The notes: generated by a model not told the origin, from the sequence alone. A DNA stretch of 64,000 nucleotides from Flaveria trinervia (GCA_025506515.1 CM046451.1:43558641-43622640); one strand, 5' to 3'; positions 21,704 through 35,100 are shown, counted from the first letter of the stretch. Program-made: numbers and translations.

Positions 21704-22491
21704 TGTAAGGATTCCTGAAGTCTGATGCAACCCAAAACTGCCTAAGTGTTTCAGCAACATGCACTAAGTACTGAAGTGAAGAATGCTTCGGAAGAATTAC
21801 ACAAAGCATTAGAAAATACTCTAAGTGTAATTCTTCCGAAGCCAAGACCAATATCTTCCGAAGCCTAACATGAAGTCTTCCGAAGCTTGAAGAGACAAAG
21901 TCTTCCGAAGCTTCAACCTATGAAGACATTTCTTCCGAAGACTTTTAGTACACATGCTTTCTGATGTACTGTTCCATAAAGCACCTTTTCCGCTGCGTCT
22001 CTGATAAGTCACCAACTACAAGAGTTGGTGAAAAGGTCCATGCTTTTGGTAACTGTACATTGAGGTCTTGTGTCTGAGACTTTCTACTTTATGTACTTTA
22101 TCCTTTTTGTAATGTATAAGGATGTGAGCTATGGCATGTCATAGTCACAAGGTCAAAAGGCAGATATGCCTTTTGATCCTACAATTGATTTTGTTAGTGT
22201 CTAGTCAATTGTATCCAGCTGGCTTTCATAGTATAGCCGGCTGTAGGTTGTAGTATAAGTATTCCAAGTTCTTGTATCTTTCCATATGCTTTGTAACACT
22301 TGTAAAAGAACTTGAGAAAGCAATATACTGCTTCCTTGAAAACTATACTTTCTTGTTCTGTCTTTTGCTTCTTTACTTGTGTTCTCTGCATCACCTTTGG
22401 TTACCTAGTTCACTGTTTGATTAAGATTTAGTTAATCTCCTCATTGTGTTGTTGTGTTGTAATTGTGTTCAAGCCCTTGAACGATCCTGCA
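21704..22491 (+). repeat. Copia-A 3' LTR
   Basis: 788 bp, TGTAAGGATTCC to GATCCTGCA. It differs from the 5' LTR by about 15 changes, most being 1-3 base indels in short runs. The target duplication TCATG follows at 22492-22496, and the Copia-B sequence then resumes. Confidence 0.95.
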
Positions 22492-22496
22492 TCATG

Positions 22497-22809
22497 TTAA
22501 CAAAGTCTTGAGCTCTCCATTTTCCCTGCTTAGTACATGACTTCATTTTGCTCATATGTGAATGGCTTCTAGTGGTAGTTTCTTAAGTAAAAATGGTTCC
22601 CAATAGACACCGTGGATAGCCCATCCCTGTGATAAAATAGCACCATCTACATCAACTTCTAGTTTGACAATGTTGCCCAACTATAGAGGTTTCTTCTTTT
22701 TCTTTCTTTTCTCCCTCTTGGCACTGATCTGATCATATGCCATCTTTAATATTTTGATGCACTTTAGCAAGAAATGCAGATCTTTTTAACCCAATTTGTT
22801 TGATATCTC
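22497..22809 (-). other. Copia-B 3' untranslated region, distal piece
   Basis: Continuation of 9961-10077 across the Copia-A insertion. It lies between the stop of the Copia-B extra ORF and its PPT. I see no gene in it. Confidence 0.6.
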
Positions 22810-25800
22810 TCAGAAGTGCCTTGTGTATATGTAGTGAATATATGATTGATCCAGTAGTCTCACTTCATAACCACTAAATAGTCTGATTTCAGCACCTTCT
22901 TTACCTCCCCACTTCCTCTCAATCACCAATTCATAGGTCTTCTCGTCATAATAAACATTTGAGATTGGTATTGAGGAATGAGTCCCAGCCACCATTTTTC
23001 TTTTCAATGATTCTGTAGGTTTCACCTTTAGTTCTGAAAGCACTACTTCTTCTGCTGGTTTAGTCTGTTTCATCTCTAGAGGGTTCTTGAAAGATTTTTC
23101 TTTTCTCATGCATATGACTTTCAATGAATTGAAGTTATTGGTTCTTTTGAACATTTTAAGTTTACCTTCAAATTCATACCCTCTAAACATGGTATTATTG
23201 ATCAGTTCCAAATTAGCCAGTTCTTTCAGGTCATGAATCTCAAGGGCATTTACTAGAGCATAGTACTCTATAAAAAATTGCACTAGCCCTGAGATTCTTT
23301 TAACCATGAACATATTCCATGAACTATCATACTTCTAGGCAATGATTTTCTGGTCAATTTTGCCTTTTGGAGTAGATACACCTCTAATCATCTCAGCAGT
23401 GGTTAACCCTTCTTGAAGTTTCAGTTGGGAGGGTTCAGCAAACCACTCTAGATATTTGTGAAGAACAGGTGCCAAATAGTCTTGATCTTTATGTGTAAGT
23501 TGCATGTCTTGTGTAGAGACTCTTGATCTTGGCCTTTTGCTGAGGATTTCTTCTTCTAACCTCTTTAGCTTTTCTTTCTTTTCATTGATTAATCTGAGTG
23601 TGGCAGCTCTTAGTGAGTTAGTTTTCATGTTTCCCAATTTCCTTTTAGTGAAGCCTTGACTGGTGAGGTAATCCTTCATTTCTCTATCAGTCATTTTATA
23701 GGGATCAAGATGTAGAGGTTCATGAGCTAGAGATTGCTTCTTCATGACTAACAGCTTTGGCTTGTGAACTTTGGGTGCAATGGACTTCTCATCATCTATT
23801 TCAACTGTGGGGTCCAATAGTTTATTGACTTTCTCTTCTTCTGCTTTCATGCCTTCATATGTCATACTAAATACTTCATCAGCATCATACCCATGATTGA
23901 TCAAGAACATGGCTTTTATCATAGGTCATTAGTTTGTGCCTTTACCACCATTTCATCCATAGATTTTTCTTTTTGCACAGGACTATCCATATCTATAGTC
24001 TTTTCAACATCATATCCTCCTTCTATTTCTCCTTCTTCCAAATCAATAAAAGCAACTTGTTTCTTTAATTGAGCCTCAGCCTTCTCATGTTCATTTAGGA
24101 ATTCAGTTATGGCTGCCAAACTTCTTGGATCATCTCTTTTACTTCTCTTAACATGCTCTTCTCCACTATTGGTATTTTCCCTTTTGCCTTTTCAAATAAG
24201 TATTTTCTCTTTCTGGTATAAGTTTGAAGTAAAGACCAGAAGAGAATTAGGCTTTTTATCTCCTCAGGCACTTTTTCAGCCTCAGTTTCTACTTGTTCAT
24301 GATCATCAGCTTCTTTTTCTTCCTTTTCCTTTTCTTTTTCACAGAACTCTTTGATCATATCTTTTTGTTCCTCAGACAATGACACAACAGGTACCATTTG
24401 CATACTCAACTCCTTCTCCAAGGGAACTGGAGATTGAGGAATGACCACAATGGGTTCAGTGTTAGTCCTCTTTGTCAGCAATGAAATCCCAAAATTCATC
24501 ATCAATTATGAATTCTTTAGAAGTAAAGCTGTCTAGTGCACTGATTAGTTCTTCAAATTCAGCTTTTTCAGAGTGTGTAGCATCTGATTTTCCAGAATAG
24601 ACCACCATTTCTAGGCTTGATTCTTCATTCTTAGATTTGCTTGTATCTTCTTCTTTTTCAACATTCTCAAAAGAAGATTGTTTTTTATCAGCCATAACTC
24701 TTTCTTTTATTTTGCCTTTCATTTGATTTTGCAGATTGGAGACGATATCTGCTTGTTCTTCAATAATATCCTCTTGCTCTTCCATAGCAATGGTTTGAAT
24801 AGCAAGAGTATCAACATGCGCACTGATTTCTTCTCTAGAATGGTTAAGAGCAGCTTTTAAGTAGTCAATCTCTTTATCTTTCTCTTTCTTTTCAGCTTCA
24901 TGTTTTTCATTTAGCTCTTTTAACTCATTCTCTTTTTCATCAAGTTCAAGAATCCTATCATCAACGATTCTTGCTCTCCTGTTCAGTATTCTTTCCATCC
25001 TTTCAATCTTTTGCATGAGCTCAGAGATTAACTCATCCTTTTCATCCGGTCTGTTCATATTGGATTCAGCATAACTCTCTGAAGGAGCAGTCTCAGAAGT
25101 GACTCTCTTTACATGCATTTGAACATGTTGATCCTCCTCATCCGAAGATGATTTGGATACTTTAGATGAGCTGGTTGAGTCTCCAAACTCAGTTGGATTA
25201 TCATGTGTAAGGAATGGTTGAAGTGGTGATTTTGGTGAGTGGTGAGGTGGTGATATTAGATAGTTGAGGTGGAGGTGTTGGAGAATGGTAGGGTGGAGAT
25301 GTTATTGGTTGGGCTATTGGTGACGAGATGGGTGATTTGTGAATTGAAGTGGTTGGTGATTTATGGGGAGATGGTAATGGTGATGGTTGTGGGGTTCTTT
25401 GTGGAGATGGATAGGTAGAGGTATAAATGGAGATGTAGAATCATGAAGTTCAGGTTCAGTGTGAGAATCACCTCCTGCACCATCCTTGGGTGACACTGAC
25501 CTTTGCCTATCAATGCTATCAACTTGCTTATCAGTAGCTTGTTCTTCAATATGATCATTAGCAGGAGCATGTTGTTTTTCACCTTGTTCATCAGGATTGA
25601 TCTGTTGAAACATCCAAGGAAGAAGAGGTGAGTGAGCTTCACTGTAGAAGTTTCTGGGATCCCTCTTCTTAATGTACTTATTTGACTTAGTATCATAATG
25701 TGGAATATCTAGACCTGGTCCCTCAGTAGCTAGATTGGGGAATTGCTTCATTTATCAAACATTGAATGAATCTGGGTACATCAAGAACTTGTATCCCTTC

Positions 25801-26335
25801 CCTCTTGTATGTTTGATACCATACCATTAAAGACATAAGCTGACATATTGAATGGTCTGTTTGTGTAGAGCACAAATTGCTGATGAAGTGATAATTAGGA
25901 TATCATTCCACCTTGTTTTCCTTTTAGACAAACAGTGTTGAAAGATATGGATCAGGAATCTCCAAGGCAAGTCCACTAATCCCTTCACAATCTATTTAGC
26001 TTCAAAACCTCCTTGATATGCTATCTCAGCAAAGAAGGTAGTAATGTCATCATCTTCAAGCTCAATTGGTGCATCTCTATCATTACCAAACTGTGACATC
26101 TTCTCACAGTTTCTTCAGTAATGGTCAGGGTATGCTCATCATCAATCCTTCCTAATAAAGTCCTAACACCATCTGCCTCAATCACTTCAGCAGAATTCCA
26201 GTAAGACCTTATGAGGTTCTCATAGATGATTGGTCTAACAATGATAGCATAAGCCACCCTTATTGTAGAGATGAATCTGATTATGTCTCTGAGTCCCTCA
26301 GCCTCTGGTACATCAGGGTCTACATAACCGCTGAC
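22810..26335 (-). pseudogene. Copia-B extra ORF (main part)
   Basis: Minus-strand counterpart of the Copia-A extra ORF. It starts at ATG 52271-52269, reads 11 codons to 52239, and continues in frame at 26335 once Gypsy-C and one ATTAT are removed. An N-terminal globular domain (YWNSAEVIEADG, about 26220; W-R-F-L-I-H and LSKRKTRWNDI, about 25880-25960) is followed by a Pro/His-rich tract (25314-25751). A strong coiled coil rich in Glu and Lys spans 24462-25118, acidic segments 23919-24505, a charged block 23335-23922 (HGYDADEVFS) and a C-terminal domain 22810-23313. Five or six frame breaks make it a pseudogene. Function unknown. Confidence 0.7.
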
Positions 26336-26340
26336 ATTAT
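26336..26340 (+). repeat. Gypsy-C target-site duplication, left copy
   Basis: ATTAT matches ATTAT at 52239-52243, directly outside TGTAACATTT (26341) and GGTGTGACA (52238). It proves Gypsy-C inserted into the Copia-B extra ORF. Confidence 0.95.
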
Positions 26341-28826
26341 TGTAACATTTCGTATTTTCGTTAACTAAAAGTTAACTTCGTTTACTCTTACAAGGGTTAT
26401 CTTTGTCAATTTTGAAACTTGCGTGATTGTTTGTGTTTAATATCTATTGTAATTGGGTTTCATGAAATGTTATGTATGTATAATAATAATAAGGTTAATA
26501 ATAATAAAAGTAAATAATAATATTGAATAATAGTATTAGTAATAATAAGATTGCTAATAATAAAGATTAATAAACTTAACCATCTTTAAATTATAAACTT
26601 AGATTAAGTTTGAGGTTAATTTGTCATTTTAGAAACTTGAAATAGAACTTTATGCATAAAATAATAGAAAATCAAAGTTGAGGGACCAAAGGTGTAATTT
26701 ATCAAAAATCCAAACCCTCCCCCCTTCTCACCCCGCTTTTCCGGTGACCTCGCCGGCCGGACTCCGGCCAAGTCCGGCTAGGCACCAAAACCGCCAAAAC
26801 GATGTTTTCTTAATCCAAAACCGTCCCCAAACCGTTCTTGAATACGATTCGAACTCAATCATGAACTTTAATTGCGTTTAAACGACGGTTATGAACCCGA
26901 TCGAGTGATTAACCGAGCGTTTCTAACCATATAGCCGTTCGACCATTAACACTTAATAATAATCTAATTAAATGATTCATAATCGAACGTCTAAGTAATC
27001 CAAAGCTTCTATCAATTCCAATTGCACCTGAATCAACACAAACAACGAATCCAATTTCATTTTTCCCGCAACCTGCAACTTAGTCGAACCTACACTTCTA
27101 AGCCTTCTTAGTTCAAATTGATTGAGGGTTCTTCATCTTCAAGCTCATCCGAAGCTTCATACAAGTTTAATTTGGTTATCAACCTCGTTTGCGCCTTGAA
27201 GCACATCCCCGCAGTCGCGAATCGCCCTTGAACTTGAGATCATCAATTCGAACTTAATAACGTAAGTACCACACATCTTTGTGCTCGGTTTCACATGGGC
27301 AATCAAAGCCCTATGATTGATTTCATTAACAATATCAATTCGATGTTCAATTGGAATCAAATCGATTCTAGGGTTCTTATGAAATTGGGGGTTTTGTTTA
27401 AGTGTGTATTTAACAACTACAGAGCGGATTCTAACGCGGCTGGAAGCCTTTGGTTCACTGGTAACACACATGACTCCTAGACAGGAGGTCCCCGGTTCGA
27501 ACCGGGGAACCTCATGTTTTTTTAGGCCTTTTTGGCCTTCAAATCTAATGTTAAAAATTTCTAAAAATTATGAAAAATCAATTCATAAACTTTGTTTCTC
27601 TTAAAATTATTTAATTATTTTTCTGTAATTTATTTACAAAAAAAATAATATAAATATATCTTTATAGGATTATCCTAACGTTAATAATATAATTACAAAT
27701 ATTTTATAAAAATGTAGACTTTAAAATTAGTGTAATTTACACAATCTAATATTTCAAAAATACCTTTAATCTGTTGTTTAATTTTATGCTCTTTTTATTT
27801 AAATTACAAAATTGATCTAAACTTGTTAAACATTACAAAATTATTAAAAAGTTATTATTAATCCATAAGTTTATATAAATATATCGTTTCCCCGAGAATA
27901 TAAATGAGTTCTTACTTGGCAAATATAATCAACAAAACCTCAAACATCAAGTTGATTCCTAGTCCTTAACCTTATTGTAGAGCTTTAATTTTGTAATATA
28001 CATATTTAGGTGTCTTGTGACGATACATCTTGGAGCGACGCTTATTATTATTCTTATTAATCGCCATTATATATTTATTGTCAAGTGAGTTTTCCTTGCC
28101 CCATTTTATTTTATTTCACACTACTTTGGGGTGAAACATGATTATCTATACATTGTACACTTATTAACGTTTGAAACTTGTAAGCACATGCAATTCATCT
28201 TAATATTATGTCATGGTTATTTGTGTATTGTAAGTGTTTATATGAGATACATTGTTTGTTTACAATCATTAACTATTGCTAGCCTGGCAACGTCTTAGAT
28301 CTTTGGGCCTGACAAGCCTATTTGGTGCTAAAGTCGATGTATTGCCGACTCCTAGGAGCCGTATGCTTGTGCACTAGGGAACCAAATACACTTAGCCAAT
28401 CTTTTATACTTGTAATCAAGTCGAGGTTTGGTTGTAACGATATGTGTTCTATAACCTTACTAGCTTATAACTTATGACATGAATTGCTACTTGTAACTTT
28501 CTTTTTCATATTATGTATAAAAACCTTGGAAACTCACCAACTATTTTTAGTTGACTCTTATTTTTATCATGTTTCTGGTCAGCCTCAAGCTTAATGTGAT
28601 CTTTTTGAAGCATGCTATAATCTAGGATTTGGACCTAGTAAATGGAATAAAAAGTTTACCTTATGTTTTGTTGCATTTGAACTTATTACTTGTTTGGGAA
28701 TTATGTTTGTATTTCATTGCAAGACTTACGATAATAATATTTACAATTTAATATAGTGTTATGTGGCTGTGAACAATCTTAACCCTCACATCTCGACGTT
28801 TCCGCCGTCATGGTTGGGGTGTGACA
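26341..28826 (+). repeat. Gypsy-C 5' LTR
   Basis: 2486 bp, TGTAACATTTCG to GGTGTGACA. Features: a GC-rich CCGG cluster (26738-26782), a tRNA-like module (27435-27513), AT-rich DNA to about 28080, then a 740-bp 3' block (from 'gagttttccttgcccc') almost identical to the D LTRs. Confidence 0.95.
27435..27513 (+). other. tRNA-like module in the Gypsy-C 5' LTR
   Basis: A-box-like TGGTTCACTGG (27451-27461) and B-box GGTTCGAACC (27494-27503) at tRNA-like spacing. The B box is the loop of a T-arm-like hairpin (CCCCGG/CCGGGG) extended by GAGGT/ACCTC. No convincing anticodon arm is seen, so this is not a tRNA gene. Confidence 0.6.
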
Positions 28827-28828
28827 GA

Positions 28829-28842
28829 TTGGTATCAGAGCC
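28829..28842 (+). promoter_or_regulatory. Gypsy-C primer-binding site and start of leader
   Basis: TTGGTATCAGAGCC follows the LTR after GA. The untranslated leader runs 28843-29190 and, after D, resumes at 44676-45002. No gene is seen in it. It is homologous to the start of the D internal regions. Confidence 0.9.
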
Positions 28843-29315
28843 CATAACTATAGGGATTTAGGTTATTAGTAATGGTGACCTAGACTATAGCTTATGCATG
28901 AACCTCATAGGATAATATTATATTCTTAGAAATATATATATTGTTACATGCTACATAATGCTATACTTTACTTATGTGCAACTTGATGCCTTAGCATAGG
29001 TTGCCTTGTAATTGTCTAAACTTTGTTACTTGTCTCCCTAAACTTAACTTTGACTCATTGACTCTCCCCGACAAATGAAACTTCTTAATCTTATTCTCGT
29101 CAACACGTGGAATCGTATACTTATGCTTAAGAATTAAATCTTTAGACTTATGTCTAATCCATGTAAATCTCATCATGGTTTTGATTTCATTGTAACATCT
29201 TGTATTTTTTTAACTTAAAAGTAAACTTTGTTAAGTTTTAAAAGGACCTTTTATGTCAATTTTGAAACTTTGAGGATTTATTATGCTTAATAAATAATTG
29301 GGTGATTAAATAAAT

Positions 29316-29317
<2 letters not shown>

Positions 29318-29371
<54 letters not shown>
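29318..29371 (+). repeat. (TAA)18 microsatellite in D LTR 1
   Basis: 18 uninterrupted TAA units. The matching sites have 7 units in LTR 2 (35600-35620) and 6 in LTR 3 (41859-41876). Confidence 0.95.
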
Positions 29372-29373
<2 letters not shown>

Positions 29374-30290
29374 TACTAATAATGAAGGCTTTATTAATAA
29401 AACTAATAGAGATAACTATAATAATTTATGAAAATATTAAACTTGTAAGAGTTAAAAACTTAAAGTAATTAAGTTAGGGGGTTAATTTTTAATTTTGAAA
29501 CTTTAAATGAAAATTTTAGCATGAAATAATAACATTTGAAAGTTGAGGGACCATTTGTGTAAATAACCAAAACTCCAATTTGATTCCCTCTCAACCCACG
29601 TTTTTCCGGCGGGTCTCGGCCAACTCGCCGGCGACTCTCCGGCCACTTTAAAACTTTGAAATCCGACGTTTTTAACCTCAGAAACCGACCCAAATCGTTA
29701 CATTTACATGTTTCGAACTTAAATTCACGATTTAATTAGGTTTAAACATCGGTTTCAAACCTCAATCGATGGAGTAACCGAAGCCATTAAACCTTAAGCC
29801 GTTCAAACATTAAAGTACAATAATAATCGAATTAACTTAACATAAACAATCGTTTATCCATTCCTAACGTTGTAATCAAGCTAATTTCTCCTGAGAAACA
29901 CACAACCATTGAATTCGAGTATCACTTTCATCGTGAACCTGCAACTCGAACAAAGGCTACTTTCTGAGCATTATTGATTTCAATTGATAGAGGGCTTTGG
30001 TTCACCTAGGCCTTCAGATGCTTTCTGCAAAATGAATTCGACTATCGTGCACATTTTCATCGTGAAACGATTCCGACCAAGCCGCAACGTGTTCTTCATT
30101 TGTTCTTATAGTGGTCAACTTCGAATCAGGTAATTAAACGCTGCTATAGACTCGTTTTCATATAGAGAACAAAAGCCCTAAGTTGGTTTTCACAAACAAT
30201 AACAGTTTGATCTTCAATTTGATCAATGATGATTCTAGGGTTTATGTAAATTGGGATTCTTTTGTGGGTATGTTTTTAACATTTCAAACC

Positions 30291-30378
30291 GGGTGATACC
30301 GCGGCTGTATGCCTTGGTTCACCGGTTAAATCATCACATTCTAACTTGGAGGTCCCGGGTTCGACCCCGGGCACCCCC
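30291..30378 (+). other. tRNA-like module in D LTR 1
   Basis: A-box-like TGGTTCACCGG (30315-30325) and canonical B box GGTTCGACCCC (from 30358) inside a perfect T-arm (CCCGGGTTCGACCCCGGG). The first bases GGGTG can pair with CACCC at the end as an acceptor-like stem. Copies lie at 36542-36629 and 42797-42884. Confidence 0.65.
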
Positions 30379-32156
30379 ATATCTTTTAAAATGGCTTTTT
30401 AAGCCTTAAATCAACTTTAGAAAATTTTTAATAATATAGAAAAATATTTTTTTTAACCTTTAAATATATTTTAAGTTGTCAAATAGTTTTTAGTAATATT
30501 TTAAAATACTAAACAATTAAAAACCTTTGTAATAAAACATTTTAAAGGTTATTTTTGAATTATTAACATAGATTTTAATAATTAACAAAATAGTAGTGAC
30601 CCGAACTATCCTTAAAATTTTATCGTTTAAATCACGATATTTTAAATGGAGTTTTATTTTAAAATGTTATAAATTCTTTTGTGTAATAAAACTATATTAT
30701 GTTTCAAATTATAAATCTAAATGATAAATAACTAATTCTTCAAGTAGTTGTTAAAATGATTATGTGAATAATATGTTATTATCTAATCATTTGAGCATGT
30801 TAAATCATTTAATGAAGTTATTCGTTACTTTTATTTAAATTCTTGAAAATTATAAAACAATATAAATTGCTTTAAGTTTTTTTAAAACTTTATAATAAAT
30901 TATTTAAAAGCCCAAAACCTTATAAAATGATTATAATATGTAACATCCTTATCAACTTTTAAATAGTTAATTTGTAAATTAATTATTTTCTTTTCACATA
31001 TTATACTTAATTTCTATAAAATCAATAACTTAAATTGTTATGACATTTTCAATTATTATTGGTCTTAATTGATTTAAATATCTTTATTAAACCTAAATGA
31101 TTTATTATTAAAATCCCAATTCCATTTGAAACCCTAGTTCATGTTTTATTGTTAATCTTATTACCAAACCTAATCTTAGAATCTATACGTTTAAACACTT
31201 GTAAACGAAATCATTTGGACCCTCGTTTAAATTATTATCATCATTATTATAAACATAATTACTCATCAAAACCCTAAAACTATTGAAACCCTAATTCTTA
31301 TTTAAACATTAATCAATATATTAACCTTAATTTTTCATCTTGTAAATTATATATTTAGGTGCTTGTAATGGACACTTGGGATTTATCTCGTAATCTTTTA
31401 TATCATCTTGAAATGCTTATTTCCATGTGAGTTTTCCTTGCCCCATTTTATTTTATTTCACACTACTTTGGGGTGAAACATGATTATCTATACATTGTCC
31501 ACTTATTAACGTTTGAGACTTGTAAGCACATGCAATTCATCTTATTATTATGTCATGGTTATTTGTGTATTGTAAGTGTTTATATGAGATACATAGTTTG
31601 TTTACAATCATTAACTATTGCTAGCCTGGCGACGTCTTAGATCTTTGGCCTGACAAGCCTATTTGGTGCTAAAGTCGATGTATTGCCGACTCCTAGGAGC
31701 CGTATGCTTGTAAACTAGGGAACCAAATACACTTAGCCAATCTTTTATACTTGTAATCAAGTCGAGGTTTGATTGTAACGTTATGTGTTCTCTAACCTTA
31801 CTAGCTTATAACCTATGACATGAATTGCTACTTGTAACCTTTTCATATTATGTATGAAAACCTTGGAAACTCACCAACTATTTATAGTTGACATTTTATT
31901 TTTATCATGTTTCAGGAAAACCCCCAAGTTTGAAGTGAACTTATATTGCTGGCATATTCTAGGACTTGGTAATAAACAAAATGATTATGTTGGTTATTTC
32001 ATGTTGAAACTTATTTCATTATTGATACTTATACTTGTAATGTAATTATGAAACTTATGAATAATATATTTGGATTTAATAAGTAGCGTTATGTGGCTGT
32101 GAACAATCGTAACTCTCACATCTCGACGTTTCCGCCGTCAAGGTTGGGGTGTGACA

Positions 32157-35100
32157 GATTGGTATCAGAGCCCATAACAATAGGGAATTAGGTTATTAGA
32201 AATGGTGACCTAGACTATAGTTGCATGAACCTCATAAAAAGATCATTATACTTTTGTGCTTGCTTATTGTTTGCATGCTACATAATGCTATGCCTTTTTG
32301 TGCAACTTGATGCCTTAGTATAATGCATAAAACTTAGTTATTTGTCTCCCTAAACTTAACTTAAACTCTTTGATTTCCCCCGACAAATGAACTTCCTAAA
32401 CTTATTCTCAACGACATGTGGAATCTACACTTATCGTCGTGGGTTCAATTTCTTAGACTCTATGTCTAATCTATGTAAATCCCATCAAGGTTTTGATTTC
32501 ATAACCAAAGAAATTTGTGTGACACATAGACACCTGTATTCTAGATTTCCTGGCAAAAGGCCTTTGGGCTAAGGCAAGCATATCGTATAAATCTCATTGC
32601 GAGACCAGTTATGCTTACCTGGGGATTTCTGGGATGAGTGATAAACTATGGTCAATATACACAAATCTCTAAGGCAAATGGGTCAATTTACCTTGACGTG
32701 TCAACGATTCTAAATGGTAATGCGTTACCCAATGGAACCATCCTCTTTGTATCTTGAAAAATCCTTGATTTTTTTTGAACTGATTTATCACCAAAGTTTC
32801 AATATCTTCTCATTTTTAACATATATAATGTTCCTGTTAAAATTGAACCCATTCTACATTTCAACTTCTACATTTAAACACCGCTATACGTTGAGCGTTT
32901 CATGTAACTATTTCTATATCTTGACCAACGTGAACATGGATCTTAATATACCCAAAGATATTGGGAACCTAAACCGAATGGTCATCAAAAACTTTAACCG
33001 TTACTCATGGTTCTCAAGTTTTCTTAAGGATGTGTCCCATAACTAAGAACATGCAATGCTATAGGTGGAATTCCTACATCTCGGGATACTTTGTCTAGGC
33101 AAAGTGTAAATGGCGATTTGACTCGATCATTGGATCCATTTACTTGACTCGAACCCTTGAGATGAGTGATCACTTATAAGTACGCGTGTCTTCAATGAGG
33201 CTATGGTAGACCTCATATCTTGAGAAGTCCATGTACTCCTTTCGATTGTGAATCGAATGTTCACATCTCATTGTGGTGTTGAATAATTTCCTGCCCTTGA
33301 TTTCATCTTCCCGGTTGAAACCATCCAAGATTTGAACACCACAACAACTTCTGTTATCTTGAACTTTGATCTTAAGCATGATTTTTCCTTTTGTTACATT
33401 GATGTAACTTGAAATTTTCCGAATTTCTAATTGATATTATTTTCCTTTCGTCGTTAAGTCAAAATCCGTACCGTCTGCACCGTGAGAGATGCAAGTGTTT
33501 GCAAGTCAACCTATGACTAAGAACACCTGTATCTCTTAAATGATCCTAACTCAACAAAACAGGGGTGATTCCCTTACTTTGACGATTCTCTATTCGTTTC
33601 GATAAAAGGTTTCCAATTGTGATTTAAAATTTCATCCTCTGGATCGGGGTGATTTCCTTATCCTGAGGATTGACTTCAATTACTTTCTTTGGAATGGCAT
33701 TTCACAAATGACATGATCTCACCAAAATAGGATTGAAACCCATACTTTGGTGATAAATGTCAATCTTCGATTGTTTTCTTGCTATTATGAATTCAATCAT
33801 CAAGATAGGCGTAAATTCATACCTTGATGATAATATCATTTTTATGAACTGTTTTTTTTTGTACAAATGAGACGACTTCATCAAAGTAGGAGTGAATTCT
33901 GGATTTTGATGAAGAAGTTCATCTTGTTATATTTTGTTTTCGAAAAACTTCACCGTTAAGATAGGAGTGATTTCCCTTACCTTGATGGTGAGTTACCTCG
34001 TCTTATTTCTGTGGATCCTCAACAAGGAGTTGGGATCGAGCTTTTTGATTGGTAAGTTAGAGGTCATACCTTGAGAAGACACCCTCAAGCTAGGAGTGAA
34101 AACCACACCTTGATGACTATTCTCATTTCTGATCTCCAACTTACCAAGGTTTAATCAAGTGACAAGACATGTAGTAACTTGAAGGGTGAACCAATTTTAG
34201 TGTTGGACCTATCAAGCCAAAGCATGATTTCTGAACTTGAAAGAAGACCTGATCACTCTAGGTTGATTTTGATTTCGAGTTTGGAGCATTTGAATTCTTA
34301 AATCGATTTCTTTTCCTTTATCTTCATGTTTTGACTCGATCTAGCTACATCGAACCATTTATTTCTTACTTATCAACTTTTATTTTGAGTTGTCATCAAC
34401 ACATGATTGTGTGATGGTAGCCTTCTTAAACGATCTTTCTGCTAAATAAAGACATTATCAACTTGTGTTCATGTCTTTCTAGACACACGAATGTTCTCAG
34501 CTGTGCTTATGGGTTTGATGAACTACGTATGCAATCTATACTTGGAACTTGCTATCTTGCAAAACATGTTTACAAATATTTTTCTTAATGTTTGCGTCAT
34601 TTCTTGAATCGCTTTTGAACCTTAACCTTGAAAATCAATGAAATTTTATCTTGATTCTGAACAACAAGACTCGTTATTATCCTCATTGCGATGTGGATAT
34701 AAGGGTTCATAAAATTTCGTAATTTGTAGTCATATGTGTGGCATAAAAGGAAAGACATAACTTGGCATGTGTCCAAGTGTCTTACTTTCACATATGATAA
34801 AACCTAACATCCGTGTTCATGTGAATCTCCTATTTAACTTTTCATCACTAAGTGCCTCTTATCTTAGATGCCATGATGACAAATGGTGCATTATAGACCG
34901 ATTAACTAATTTCATATTGACTCATGTGGATTAACGGGTCGAGAAATTGACTCGTATCTATCCTAAATAGTCGTATACCGTGGTATGTCGTTAAACATCG
35001 ATCGTTAATTTGGATGATCAATTCATTTTCTGCTTTTAATAATGTTCCTAACCATTATCGTGAACTTATTCCAAAATCTTCGCATATTGTATTGGAGAGA

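Larger units (their letters stand above)
10078..22491 (+). mobile_element. Copia-A: 12.4-kb SIRE-like Ty1/copia element inside Copia-B
   Basis: Complete structure: 5' LTR, initiator-Met PBS, gag, PR, IN, RT, RNase H, a 0.7-kb spacer, a long extra ORF, PPT and 3' LTR. The perfect target duplication TCATG (10073-10077 and 22492-22496) flanks it. By eye the LTRs differ at about 15 places, mostly small indels, so the insertion is fairly recent. Many frameshifts break the proteins despite the youthful LTRs. Confidence 0.95.
29191..32156 (+). repeat. Element D LTR 1
   Basis: 2966 bp, TGTAACATCTTG to GGTGTGACA. It contains an 18-unit TAA repeat (29318-29371), a CCGG-rich cluster (29605-29645), a tRNA-like module (30291-30378), AAACCCTA telobox-like motifs (31125-31300), and a 3' block shared with Gypsy-C from about 31426. 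Confidence 0.95.

Noticed and set aside
27435..27513. A functional tRNA gene
   Set aside because: B box and T-arm are good, but no anticodon arm or full cloverleaf can be drawn and it recurs inside LTRs; kept as a tRNA-like module.
27404..27604. Plus-strand ORF containing QEVPGSNRGTS
   Set aside because: This peptide type is the usual false translation of tRNA T-arm sequence.
29469..29693. Minus-strand ORF rich in Arg/Gly/Pro, repeated in each D LTR
   Set aside because: Reading of the CCGG-rich LTR tract; length changes with single-base indels among LTRs.
32714..33046. 110-codon ORF in D internal 1 (126 codons in internal 2, 38901-39281)
   Set aside because: Length differs between near-identical copies through a one-base change, with no recognisable domain; conserved only because the copies are recent.
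33170..33379. 69-codon minus-strand ORF, identical in both D internals
   Set aside because: Identity reflects recent duplication, not selection; no motif.
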